In this document: in pieces, positions 43,396 to 51,630 of the stretch
Layout of the letters: every line of letters begins with the position of its first letter
Position numbering within the stretch: position 1 is the first letter of the stretch
Origin: Hyphococcus sp.
GTDB lineage: Bacteria; Pseudomonadota; Alphaproteobacteria; Caulobacterales; Parvularculaceae
Assembly (NCBI GenBank): GCA_021776335.1
Contig: JAJFGB010000001.1
Coordinates: forward strand, 237,431-301,430
DNA: 64,000 nt
Direction: 5' to 3'
The notes under the pieces: generated by a model
Told to the model about the DNA's origin: nothing
What the model saw: only the letters and a program-made list of their open reading frames with translations
Databases searched by the model: none
Translations under genes and position numbers: made by a program

Positions 43396-43430
43396 ATGCC
43401 CTGAATGACTATTTCGGCCATTCAGGGCAT
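43396..43430. promoter_or_regulatory. 35-bp inverted repeat ahead of the monooxygenase
   Basis: ATGCCCTGAATG (43396-43407) and its exact complement CATTCAGGGCAT (43419-43430) flank an 11-base spacer. The repeat begins only 8 bp before the monooxygenase start codon, so it lies at the promoter or in the leader. It could be an operator or an RNA hairpin that masks the ribosome site. It is a clean repeat without mismatches. Confidence 0.65.
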
Positions 43431-43526
43431 AGGCGCAAATTGACCGCAAGGATTTGTGGCAGCTAGCGTGTGCCGGTGCGACAATCTTTATCGCTGTTGA
43501 ATCAGCCAAACAACAACTCGCAACGA

Positions 43527-44483
43527 TCAATTGGGTGTTTTTCCACGACGCCAGCGCGGCTTGACGATCTGGCCGCGTTTGACGGCGGCAATCAGCAACA
43601 GTGCAGAAACGACAAGTGAAAGGCCGACAGTCAGAGCGGAGTTTTCGATGCCGACGGACCCGCCGGTCAGCCATTCCGGTCCTTCAAGGGCAGGCGTTAT
43701 CCATCCGGGGATAGGGATACCGGAATTGGGCATGCCGAATATGCCAGTCTGCGTGAAGTTCCAGCCAAAATGCACACCGAGGATCATCCAAACACGGCGC
43801 GTCAGCAGGAATGGTCCGATGAAAACGAAACTGGTGATCACCAGCGTGAAGGTTGATATGGCCGTCTGGTTTGGATTGGCGGCATGGGCGAGGCCAAAAA
43901 TCGCTGCCGAAATAGCGATGGCGACCCAGGTGCCGAGCCATTCTTCGGTCAGGCGATAGATAATCAATCGCGCAAACAACTCCTGCATCAGTGAACCGGT
44001 CATATACATCGCGAATGAGGTGACGAGGATCAAATTGGCGTTGAAATGAGCGATCGAATAGACACCGGCGCTATAGAGAACAAAAACCGTGAGGCCGACA
44101 ATCGAAAGAGCAATCACTACGCCGAATAAAAATTCCGCAAGGCTTCCCTTGCCGCTCAGCTCATAAGCGTCGCGTTTTTCGATCATGCCGCAATAGAGCT
44201 GCCACATGAACAGAAAGGCAAAAAAGCTGACCGTAAGGCGGGCGATATCTACATAGGTTGCGGCTGGCTCCGGCAGCTTTTCGATGACGAGGAGTACAAT
44301 CGCGGCGTTAACGGCGAGAATGGGGGCGAGAAAGACAAGCGCGATGAAAATCCGGATCAGTGGGAAATTGCGGATTTTGCCGAAGATGCCGTGAGGTTCG
44401 AAACGGGAAAACAGAACGTCCCCTTGAACTGGCCCATCAACCGTCTTTGATGAGCGCTCGTCTGGCTGTGGCGACTGACGCAT
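43527..44483 (-). CDS. CPBP-family membrane protein, variant catalytic motif
   Basis: The ATG at 44483 has AAGGAG 8 bp upstream and gives 318 residues; the upstream in-frame extension is not used. About eight TM helices. The Rce1/CPBP motifs are QELFAR (167-172, normally EExxxR), FGLAH (196-200) and HFGWN. The first Glu is Gln here; in Rce1 that Glu is catalytic, so this protein may be inactive as a protease or have another role. It is divergent from a membrane-anchored LuxR regulator, 148 bp away. Confidence 0.75.
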   Translation of the reverse strand: MRQSPQPDERSSKTVDGPVQGDVLFSRFEPHGIFGKIRNFPLIRIFIALVFLAPILAVNAAIVLLVIEKLPEPAATYVDIARLTVSFFAFLFMWQLYCGMIEKRDAYELSGKGSLAEFLFGVVIALSIVGLTVFVLYSAGVYSIAHFNANLILVTSFAMYMTGSLMQELFARLIIYRLTEEWLGTWVAIAISAAIFGLAHAANPNQTAISTFTLVITSFVFIGPFLLTRRVWMILGVHFGWNFTQTGIFGMPNSGIPIPGWITPALEGPEWLTGGSVGIENSALTVGLSLVVSALLLIAAVKRGQIVKPRWRRGKTPN

Positions 44484-44631
44484 GACATAACTCCTTCGAG
44501 GAACGGCCCGCCAATCGGACCTACCCACAGGAGTTGTGTGGAACCTGTTGAATTCACAATGGGAATCCCGCCTCATTTTGTCGCCTAGTAAACTATTCCC
44601 AGACCCGATATCCCAATGTTCTGGACCTCCT

Positions 44632-45609
44632 ATGCCGTTTGACGCTGTCATTTTATTTCTGTTTTCGCTTCTGGCCTCAGCATTTCTGGTCGGCGCGGCG
44701 CTCATTCTAAAATCGCGTTATCTGACGGGTTATCTGGATTTATATTTTCAATATCTGCTCGCGGCTTCGGTCTATGGCCTGATCAACTGGACCGGTCCCT
44801 ATATGGTGCTGGCGATTTTCGGCGGCGCTCCGGCGCAGGATCCGATGTTGACGCTCGTCACATTTGTTCTGTTTGCGGTTCCATTTTTGCTGGTGAAGAT
44901 CGGATTTTTTCTCACATTGCTGCTTGCTTTGCGTGACCGGAAGCTTCCCGACTGGCTTCTGCAGGCGATCTTGATCGGCTCGGCGATCGCCGTGCTGGCG
45001 ACGGTCATTGCCGTAAAGGCCTATTTCGATACCCGCGATATGGCGCCGTTGCGCGTCTTTATTCTCGGCTTCGGGCTCACCGCGGTTGCTGTTGAGCTGG
45101 CGGCGCTGGTCAATTTTATGATTGCGACCCGCTCAGGCAAAAGCACGCTGCAAGAATCTGCAATGGCATGGGGCGGGGCTTATCTGGCGGGACACATTGT
45201 TTATGTAGCGTCATCCTATGCCGTTAGCTTTGGGGCGCCCGAGCTGATCCAATCAGCGGCGCCTTATCTTTACTTCCTGTTGCACATTCCGCCGCTGGCG
45301 ATCATCGCCCGGCGTCTGCGATCACATGGAAAACCGCGCCTTAGCCGGGATGGCGCCAGCAACGGATTTGCTGAGCGTTTTGGACTGACAAAACGCGAAA
45401 TTGAAATTCTGCATGCAATCACCAGCGGCCGCAGCAATGCAGAGATTGGCGAGGCTATGTTTATTTCAACCAACACGGTGAAAAACCATGTCTACAACAT
45501 CTATCAAAAAACCGGCGTCAAAAATCGCATTCAGCTCGCATCAATATTGGCGGAAGAGGCGGGTGAAACCTATGACAATCCTGCTATCCGGCCTTCTTCG
45601 CCACGATAA
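44632..45609 (+). CDS. Membrane-anchored LuxR-type regulator
   Basis: I start it at the ATG at 44632, giving 325 residues. The N-terminal 215 residues form about seven TM helices. The C-terminal 65 hold a LuxR helix-turn-helix (FGLTKREIEILHAITSGRSNAEIGEAMFISTNTVKNHVYNIYQKTGVKNR). A polytopic sensor joined directly to a DNA-binding domain must act at the membrane or be released by proteolysis. It is divergent from the CPBP-family gene, which might be its target or partner; this is inference. Its last 26 bp overlap the convergent methyltransferase gene. Confidence 0.8.
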   Translation: MPFDAVILFLFSLLASAFLVGAALILKSRYLTGYLDLYFQYLLAASVYGLINWTGPYMVLAIFGGAPAQDPMLTLVTFVLFAVPFLLVKIGFFLTLLLALRDRKLPDWLLQAILIGSAIAVLATVIAVKAYFDTRDMAPLRVFILGFGLTAVAVELAALVNFMIATRSGKSTLQESAMAWGGAYLAGHIVYVASSYAVSFGAPELIQSAAPYLYFLLHIPPLAIIARRLRSHGKPRLSRDGASNGFAERFGLTKREIEILHAITSGRSNAEIGEAMFISTNTVKNHVYNIYQKTGVKNRIQLASILAEEAGETYDNPAIRPSSPR

Positions 45610-46207
45610 AGACCGATTTTCCTTTGTCGGGCTGCCATTGATAATCAATCAAAAAACCCACGCCTTTGATACTGTCAACGAGCTCCTGTTCAGTGAAGAC
45701 GTTGACCAGAGGGATAAGCCCGAAAAATTTACCGATGGGCCCGATAATTTTGAAAAATTTCATCGTATCGCCCAAACATGCTGTGCTGGTGATAAAGACG
45801 CCTGACGGCTTCAGCATAGTATGAATTTTCGCGATTGCCGCTTCCTTGTCTTCCAGCAAATGAAGAAGACTGAGCGCCAGAACCATGTCGAAAGATCGAT
45901 CCGGAACGCTAAGCTCTTCAATGGTCGATTGTTCAAAGCTTACATTGGTAATCTTTCGTTTCTCGGCTTCTCGTTGTGCGATCTCGATCATTTTTGAAGA
46001 CATATCGACAGCGCGGATACTTTTTACATCGGGCGCATGCTGTATGGCTGTGGAACCTGTCCCGCACCCAAGTTCCAACATCTCCAGATCCGGCCGGAAA
46101 TATTCGCGCGTGACTTGCAGCTTCTTCTGATAGGTCACCTCATCGGCAATGGGTTGTTTGGCGTATTTTTCTGCTATCTTGTCCCAGAATTTGCTTGGGT
46201 TCTTCAT
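45584..46207 (-). CDS. SAM-dependent methyltransferase
   Basis: The ATG at 46207 gives 207 residues. The class I motifs are EMLELGCGTGSTAI (motif I), AVDMSSKMIEIA and DMVLALSLLHLLEDKEAAI, then GVFITSTACLGD. WDKIAEKYAKQPIADEVTYQKKL at the start is typical of small-molecule methyltransferases of the UbiE/type 11 group. The substrate is unknown. It converges with, and overlaps by 26 bp, the membrane LuxR gene. Confidence 0.8.
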   Translation of the reverse strand: MKNPSKFWDKIAEKYAKQPIADEVTYQKKLQVTREYFRPDLEMLELGCGTGSTAIQHAPDVKSIRAVDMSSKMIEIAQREAEKRKITNVSFEQSTIEELSVPDRSFDMVLALSLLHLLEDKEAAIAKIHTMLKPSGVFITSTACLGDTMKFFKIIGPIGKFFGLIPLVNVFTEQELVDSIKGVGFLIDYQWQPDKGKSVFIVAKKAG

Positions 46208-46297
46208 CGCCGTCACCCTCATTGTCTCTTTGGAGCGCTACTCTCCAGCGCGGCGATAGACCCACAATATCCACAAACTTACAATGAGTTAGAGCGT

Positions 46298-46311
46298 CTT
46301 TCCCGGGAAAG
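46298..46311. promoter_or_regulatory. 14-bp perfect palindrome between divergent genes
   Basis: CTTTCCCGGGAAAG lies in the 249-bp gap between the methyltransferase and histidine-kinase genes. A perfect palindrome of this length with a GC core is a plausible dimer site. No regulator can be named. Confidence 0.4.
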
Positions 46312-46456
46312 CCTTGCATTGTGACGGGCGCAACTCAAAGTAACAATTAAGGCAAAATTCAACTTTAACGGGTATTTTTCGTGATCAATATGCTGATGAA
46401 ACGATTATCCGCGGGGCAAAAATGGGCGGCAACATACTCACCGAGCTGGCGACATC

Positions 46457-47839
46457 ATGAGCCAGACCTCGCCTAAACGTAACGCTACAGACGCGCCAAC
46501 AGCAAACGGCCAGTTGGCTGGTGATGACCCTATGGGAATCGAGGGCGCCGGTTTTGTTGATCGGCGCCGGGGCGATGATAAAAAAGCAGATGATCAAAAA
46601 GCCGACCAGCTAAAAGCCGACAAGCTAAAATATGTGAACTCTGTCCTTACGGAAATCATGGCAACCGTGCCGGACAGTATTATTTTATGTACAAAAGAAT
46701 TTACGGTTCGAGGCGCGAACACTGCTGCGTGCAGTATGCTGTCTCACTCGCTAAAGGAACTTCGAGAAACCCATATCAATGACTATTTCCCAGGGCTGTC
46801 CGATTACCTTGCGAGCCTCCCTGACGGAAATTTCTTTCTGGAACAGCAATCCGTTGTCCTTGGTGACGGCAGTACATTGCCAGCCGAAGTGCGTGGGCAC
46901 AAAGGCCCTGTTGGCCGGAAGAGCAACTATGTTTTGGTTTTTCAGGATATCAGCAGCAGGCTGAAGGCCGAAGAATCTCGTAAAAAAACATCCAGTCAAA
47001 TGGATGAAGCCAGACGCCTCGAAGCGATCGGGGCGTTGTCGAGCGGTATCGCTCATGAAATCAATACGCCGATACAATACCTTGGCGATAATCTCGAATT
47101 CCTCGGTGAATCGCTCACGCTCGTTTACGGCGCCTATCAGCGTTATGAAAAACTGCGTCAGGCTGCCGAAGAAAAAGACGCGTTTGTAAGCGAGCTACAG
47201 GAAATTGAGGCTTTTAACGCCTCAATAAATCTTGCCAACGTCATCACCGAGGTTCAGTCAGCGCTCGATGAATCCCGCGAAGGAATCAAACAGGTTCGCG
47301 ACATCATATTACTGATGAAAGAGTTTGCGCATCCGGGTACCGGCAATAAAGACGAAACTGACATCAATCTCATCATCAAGAACGTTCTTGCGATCAGCCG
47401 CAACAAGAGCAAAAATGCTGCGGATGTGGAGCTAAAGTTAGATGAAACGCTGCCTGACGTGCCTTGTCGCAAAGGCCAGGTGCAGCAGGTTATTTTGAAC
47501 ATTGTCCTCAATGCGATTGACGCCATAATTGATGCCGGGGACGAGCGCGGCAAAATATTGATCCAGACTATTCCGGAAAAAGATTATGTCTGGATATTGA
47601 TCAGCGATACCGGTAGCGGCATTCCGTATGAGTTGCGACAGAAAGTCTTTGATCCGTTCTTTACAACGAAGCCCGTTGGTAAAGGAACCGGGCAGGGACT
47701 TGCCCTTGCTAAAGACTGCATCATCAACGGACATGGCGGAAAGCTGACACTGACTAATGTTGAGGGCTACACGACAACATTTGTCATTGCGCTTCCATTA
47801 CAAAATGACGCTTTGAATGAACCGCTGGAGGATGATTAA
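46457..47839 (+). CDS. Soluble PAS-domain sensor histidine kinase
   Basis: This 460-residue protein lacks a TM helix. A charged linker (about 30-58) leads to a PAS domain (about 60-168, ending YVLVFQDISSR). The dimerisation helix follows, with His200 in SSGIAHEINTPIQYLGDN, then an insert with a coiled coil. The ATPase domain has N-box QVILNIVLNAIDAI, G1 DTGSGIP, F-box DPFFTTKP and G2 GTGQGLALA. It is of the HPK4-type cytosolic kinases. The next gene starts 1 bp after its stop and encodes a receiver-kinase, so the two probably form one phosphorelay. No output regulator lies beside them. Confidence 0.9.
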   Translation: MSQTSPKRNATDAPTANGQLAGDDPMGIEGAGFVDRRRGDDKKADDQKADQLKADKLKYVNSVLTEIMATVPDSIILCTKEFTVRGANTAACSMLSHSLKELRETHINDYFPGLSDYLASLPDGNFFLEQQSVVLGDGSTLPAEVRGHKGPVGRKSNYVLVFQDISSRLKAEESRKKTSSQMDEARRLEAIGALSSGIAHEINTPIQYLGDNLEFLGESLTLVYGAYQRYEKLRQAAEEKDAFVSELQEIEAFNASINLANVITEVQSALDESREGIKQVRDIILLMKEFAHPGTGNKDETDINLIIKNVLAISRNKSKNAADVELKLDETLPDVPCRKGQVQQVILNIVLNAIDAIIDAGDERGKILIQTIPEKDYVWILISDTGSGIPYELRQKVFDPFFTTKPVGKGTGQGLALAKDCIINGHGGKLTLTNVEGYTTTFVIALPLQNDALNEPLEDD

Positions 47840-47840
47840 G

Positions 47841-49001
47841 ATGCCGACGTCGCCTGAAATAGTGCTTTTTGTTGATGATGAGCCAAGGCTGCTCGCCGGG
47901 ATAAAACGCCGGCTCTCGTCTCACTTTAATATTCTCACCGCGGAAAGCGGACCCGAAGGGTTGGCGCTGATTGCGGGGCATGAGGAGATTGCGGTTATCG
48001 TTGCTGATATGCAGATGCCGGAAATGAATGGGATTGAGCTCCTCAAGCGCGTCAAAGCCGAGGCGCCACGCATTCGCCGCATCATGTTGACGGGTAATTC
48101 CGATGAGGAAACGGCGATTGCTGCGGTGAATGAAGGACAGGTACTGCGTTTCCTGCGCAAACCTTGTGATACCGATGTCCTGAAAAAAGCGATTGAGCAT
48201 GCGCTGGATGACTTCAACTTTGCCGTTAAACCACCGCAGGACGAACCGGCGGCGCCGGCGCCGGTGTCAGACGATATGGCTGAAGACGCCAAGGATGCTT
48301 TTCTTTCGGTTATGAATCATGAGCTGCGAACGCCGCTTAATCATATCATCGGCCTTGCAGCGGTGCTGCAGGAGGGGCAGCCGGAAAGCGATGACGTCAC
48401 CTCATTTGAATTTCTTTCGGAAATCAGACAAAGCGGTGAAGAGCTTTTAATGCTGGTCAATCGCATTCTTGAATATACGCGCCTGCAATCAGATGCGTGT
48501 AAAGGTGAGCCCGAAATTTTTGATTTACGCGCATGCATGCAGGAAGAAGTGGATGCGCTTGAAAAGAAACTAAGAAGCAAAGGCATTACGGCTTCGGTCG
48601 ATTGTTTGCGCACGAAAGTGGATGTGCGCGGCTGTAAAGGCGAGGTGGTCCTCGCGCTGCGGGAAGTGTTGAGCAATGCGGTAAAGTTCAACAAGAGAGA
48701 CGGGCATATCAGTATAATGCTCAAATGCGCCGAAGGGTCAGCGTCGGTCCGAATTTCTGACACTGGATGCGGCATACCGGCTGAAGCAATCGAAGTGATA
48801 CGCCACCCCTTCCACCAGGCCGATCAGTCCATCAGCCGCGCCAAAGACGGTCTCGGACTTGGCCTGGCGCTGGTTTCCACGGTCGCAAAAAGCAATGGCG
48901 GCGACTTTACAATAGATTCCAGCAAAGACGCCGGCACCACCGTCATTTTAACTTTCTTGCGCCCTGGTTTTACGGAAATGCATGCGGCGCAAGCCGGGTA
49001 A
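47841..49001 (+). CDS. Receiver-histidine kinase hybrid (REC-HisKA-HATPase)
   Basis: This 386-residue protein starts at an ATG 1 bp after the upstream stop; GGAGG within the previous gene is its ribosome site. The N-terminal receiver has Asp56 (VADMQMP), acidic pair VDDE and Lys107 in FLRKPCD. A Pro/Ala linker joins it to a HisKA with His160 (SVMNHELRTPLNH) and an ATPase domain (NAVKFN, DTGCGIP, GLGLGLALVSTVA). The REC-first order suggests that phosphorylation by the upstream PAS kinase controls this kinase. It lacks a DNA-binding output. Confidence 0.9.
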   Translation: MPTSPEIVLFVDDEPRLLAGIKRRLSSHFNILTAESGPEGLALIAGHEEIAVIVADMQMPEMNGIELLKRVKAEAPRIRRIMLTGNSDEETAIAAVNEGQVLRFLRKPCDTDVLKKAIEHALDDFNFAVKPPQDEPAAPAPVSDDMAEDAKDAFLSVMNHELRTPLNHIIGLAAVLQEGQPESDDVTSFEFLSEIRQSGEELLMLVNRILEYTRLQSDACKGEPEIFDLRACMQEEVDALEKKLRSKGITASVDCLRTKVDVRGCKGEVVLALREVLSNAVKFNKRDGHISIMLKCAEGSASVRISDTGCGIPAEAIEVIRHPFHQADQSISRAKDGLGLGLALVSTVAKSNGGDFTIDSSKDAGTTVILTFLRPGFTEMHAAQAG

Positions 49002-49090
49002 AGCTTGTTTCAGGAACGTCACGCTATTTATTCCGGTGATTTTGGGGCGTTTTCAAATAACCAGATCATGCCCGTTCGCCAAAACAACGC

Positions 49091-50359
49091 TTACTGCCCA
49101 GATAGGTTCCAGATGCCATCGAGCCCCATAACATTACGGGCGATGGTTCGTGATGCAGCGTAACCGCCCCGTCCCGGCACGACCGTATCCAGCCCGCCGC
49201 CTGTGTTGGTCAAAATGATCACGCCATTACCGCTGTCCGGCTCAAGGACAAACAAACTTTCAAATCCGATATTAGATCCCCAGTGCCAATAGGTCGTCAC
49301 GCCGGAACAATTATCGATCCCGATGCCCAACCCCCACTGAATACATCCGGCTTCATTCGTTTGCGGTGCAAACATCAAGTCGCGATTATCTGTGGTGATC
49401 AGCGTTGGCCGCATTAGTTCAGCGCCGAAGCTTGCCAAATCTTCAGCTGTTGAGGTGAGGCTGGTTGCAACAAGGGGCGTTTTAAAAGTGATATGGTGCT
49501 TGGTGGGAATGCGCGTGCCGGTAAACAGCAACAGTGAAAACCCGGCAAATGTCAGCAATAGCATCGCGGCGCCAGAGCCGATGCCGCGTCTGCGGATGGT
49601 TATGATTGCGGGCAGAAACAAGACAATCAATGTCGCCGCCAATCCGCTCAATACCTGCCAAAGCGGCGAGCCGAAGAGTGCGCGCATGATGAAAAGCGCC
49701 AGATAGCTGACATGTCCCTGGGCCGGGGACGCCCCCAGCATATCGCCATATTGTGTCAGATTCATCCCAAGCGGGACAAAGATCATTTCATCGATCGCGT
49801 CGGTGACCGGCTTGTTCGCGCGGGCTGCAATTAATTCACCCAATGTTGAAAAACCCTGTCCGGAATATTTAAAGCGGGCGCCCGGCGTGCAGTCGGACGA
49901 AAAACGCGGCGCAAAGACATCATTGTCCATGCCCGTCATGTGAGAAAGCGCCTGCCGTATTGTTGGGGCAGTACATCCTTCTTCGATATGCAGGCGTGCG
50001 TGGCTTACAGGCTCATCAAGGGAAACGGCGCCGTCTTCAGCCAGCATCATGACCGCATATGCCGCGCTCATTTTTCCAAGCGATGCGGCTTGAAATGTCG
50101 TTGCTTCCGTTACGGGTTCACGGGTTTGATAATCGGTGACGCCATAGCCGCGCGCCCAATCAACACGGCCATCGCGAATGACGGCAATCGAGAGGCCCTG
50201 CACGCCCTTATCGTTCATTTCTGTTTGAATGATCTTGTCGATTTCATCAGCGCTGACGTTAGGCGTTTGCGCAAATGCTGAGGGCGTGACGCTCATGGCG
50301 CTGGCAATGACAAAAGCGCCAAAAATGCCGCGCCATAAACTGCCGGAAAAATAATTCAT
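49091..50359 (-). CDS. Membrane serine hydrolase with TM insertion in a beta-lactamase-type fold
   Basis: This 422-residue protein has a signal peptide (1-31). Motifs are SxxK as S93-L-G-K96, YSG (165-167; usually YxN) and a C-terminal HWGSN region near 361. Between the Tyr motif and the STAEDLASF segment (304-312) lies an insert of about 65 residues with two or three hydrophobic helices (about 218-256 and 262-281). The active site would thus sit over a membrane anchor inserted into the fold. The Asn-to-Gly change in motif 2 may alter activity. A GTG at 50362 is an alternative start. Confidence 0.75.
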   Translation of the reverse strand: MNYFSGSLWRGIFGAFVIASAMSVTPSAFAQTPNVSADEIDKIIQTEMNDKGVQGLSIAVIRDGRVDWARGYGVTDYQTREPVTEATTFQAASLGKMSAAYAVMMLAEDGAVSLDEPVSHARLHIEEGCTAPTIRQALSHMTGMDNDVFAPRFSSDCTPGARFKYSGQGFSTLGELIAARANKPVTDAIDEMIFVPLGMNLTQYGDMLGASPAQGHVSYLALFIMRALFGSPLWQVLSGLAATLIVLFLPAIITIRRRGIGSGAAMLLLTFAGFSLLLFTGTRIPTKHHITFKTPLVATSLTSTAEDLASFGAELMRPTLITTDNRDLMFAPQTNEAGCIQWGLGIGIDNCSGVTTYWHWGSNIGFESLFVLEPDSGNGVIILTNTGGGLDTVVPGRGGYAASRTIARNVMGLDGIWNLSGQ

Positions 50360-50517
50360 CACGGAGCGCCCCTTTTGATTTCATTCTTGATGTGAAATTC
50401 CTGGGCACAAGAAATCACGCACAAAAATACTGATCAAGAACAATTCGATAGGGCGCCCCGTCAACACGATGAGCAGGATTGCTGGTAATGCCAGCTCAGT
50501 ATAGGCGGGTAGTGTGG

Positions 50518-51549
50518 CTAAAGATCATTTTCATCCATCCAGATGTCGATCGCCTGGCCAATCCCGTCGGGATTAAACTCCTGCATGAAGTGCCCGCCCG
50601 GACCCATATTGTGGATCGTGAGGTCTTTGAAATTGCGGCGCATCCATTCCACATCCCAGCGGTCAATGAGGAAACCGTTACTGATGTGAAGCAGCAATTT
50701 TGGCAGGTCCTTCGTCTCACGCAGGTATTGATTATAGCGGTTCATCATGTTGACGGTGTAAGCCGGGTTTTCACCGTCAATGGGAACGTCGCGTGGGAAC
50801 TGAAGCATTGGGCGCCGGTTTTTGCCGTCGGCAAAGGGTTCGCGATAAGCGTTCTTTTCATCTTCCGTGAGAACATCATCAAAGCTTGGCAGCACGAGTT
50901 GCTCTAGAAAGAAGTTATCTTCGAGAATCATCTTCTCGCCGACATCAGGGGTTTTGATCCGGGTGAGAATATCGAAAAAACTGTCGAGCCCCTCACTTTT
51001 CTTGCCCGAGATCGTTGCCTTGACCGGGCCATAGGGTGCTTCAACCGGCGCCGTTCTGACGCCGGCTTCCATAAAGGCAATGGCTTTGATGCGGTCGGGA
51101 TTGTCAGCGGCGAAATTGAAGCCAAGCATCGAGCCCCAATCATGGATGACGAGTGTAATGTCATCGAGTTCGAGGGCGTCCATAAAACCCTGGACATATT
51201 CAGCATGCTCTGTTGCACGATATTCTATGTCGGGCTTGTCGGATTTGCCAAAGCCGATGAGATCGATGGCGATGACCCGGTGATTGTCTTCAAGATGCGG
51301 AATGATGTTGCGCCATAAATAGGACCAGGTTGGCTGCCCATGAATCATTACGATGGTTGAACCCGAACCGCCCGTATCCACATAGTGCATGCGTGCGCCT
51401 TTGACCTCGACATAGTGGGACTCATAGGGAAAGTCGTGTCTGGCGAGTTCCACGCCGCGTGCCGTGTCGGCTTTGGCGGCGTGGGCGGGTAATGCAGCAG
51501 CGGTGAGGGCGAACAAAATTACAAAAGCGCCCGTTAGATTTCTTAGCAT
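50518..51549 (-). CDS. Exported haloalkane dehalogenase-like alpha/beta hydrolase
   Basis: The ATG at 51549 follows AAGGAA and begins a signal peptide (1-24, LTAAALPAHA). The hydrolase motifs are HGQPTWSYLWRN (70-81), nucleophile Asp137 in HDWGS and His320 in GPGGHFMQE. In haloalkane dehalogenases the second halide-holding residue is Asn or Glu at the third position of HGxP; here it is Gln. Trp138 after the nucleophile is present. Export to the periplasm is unusual for the family. Dehalogenase activity is likely but unproven; an ester or epoxide hydrolase is the alternative. A LysR regulator is divergent from it. Confidence 0.8.
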   Translation of the reverse strand: MLRNLTGAFVILFALTAAALPAHAAKADTARGVELARHDFPYESHYVEVKGARMHYVDTGGSGSTIVMIHGQPTWSYLWRNIIPHLEDNHRVIAIDLIGFGKSDKPDIEYRATEHAEYVQGFMDALELDDITLVIHDWGSMLGFNFAADNPDRIKAIAFMEAGVRTAPVEAPYGPVKATISGKKSEGLDSFFDILTRIKTPDVGEKMILEDNFFLEQLVLPSFDDVLTEDEKNAYREPFADGKNRRPMLQFPRDVPIDGENPAYTVNMMNRYNQYLRETKDLPKLLLHISNGFLIDRWDVEWMRRNFKDLTIHNMGPGGHFMQEFNPDGIGQAIDIWMDENDL

Positions 51550-51630
51550 CTCAATTCCTTTCATACGCAAAGTCGAACGGCAGGTTTTTACGGGGTTCGC
51601 GGCGCGGTCAATGTGTGTTATTGCAGACGT

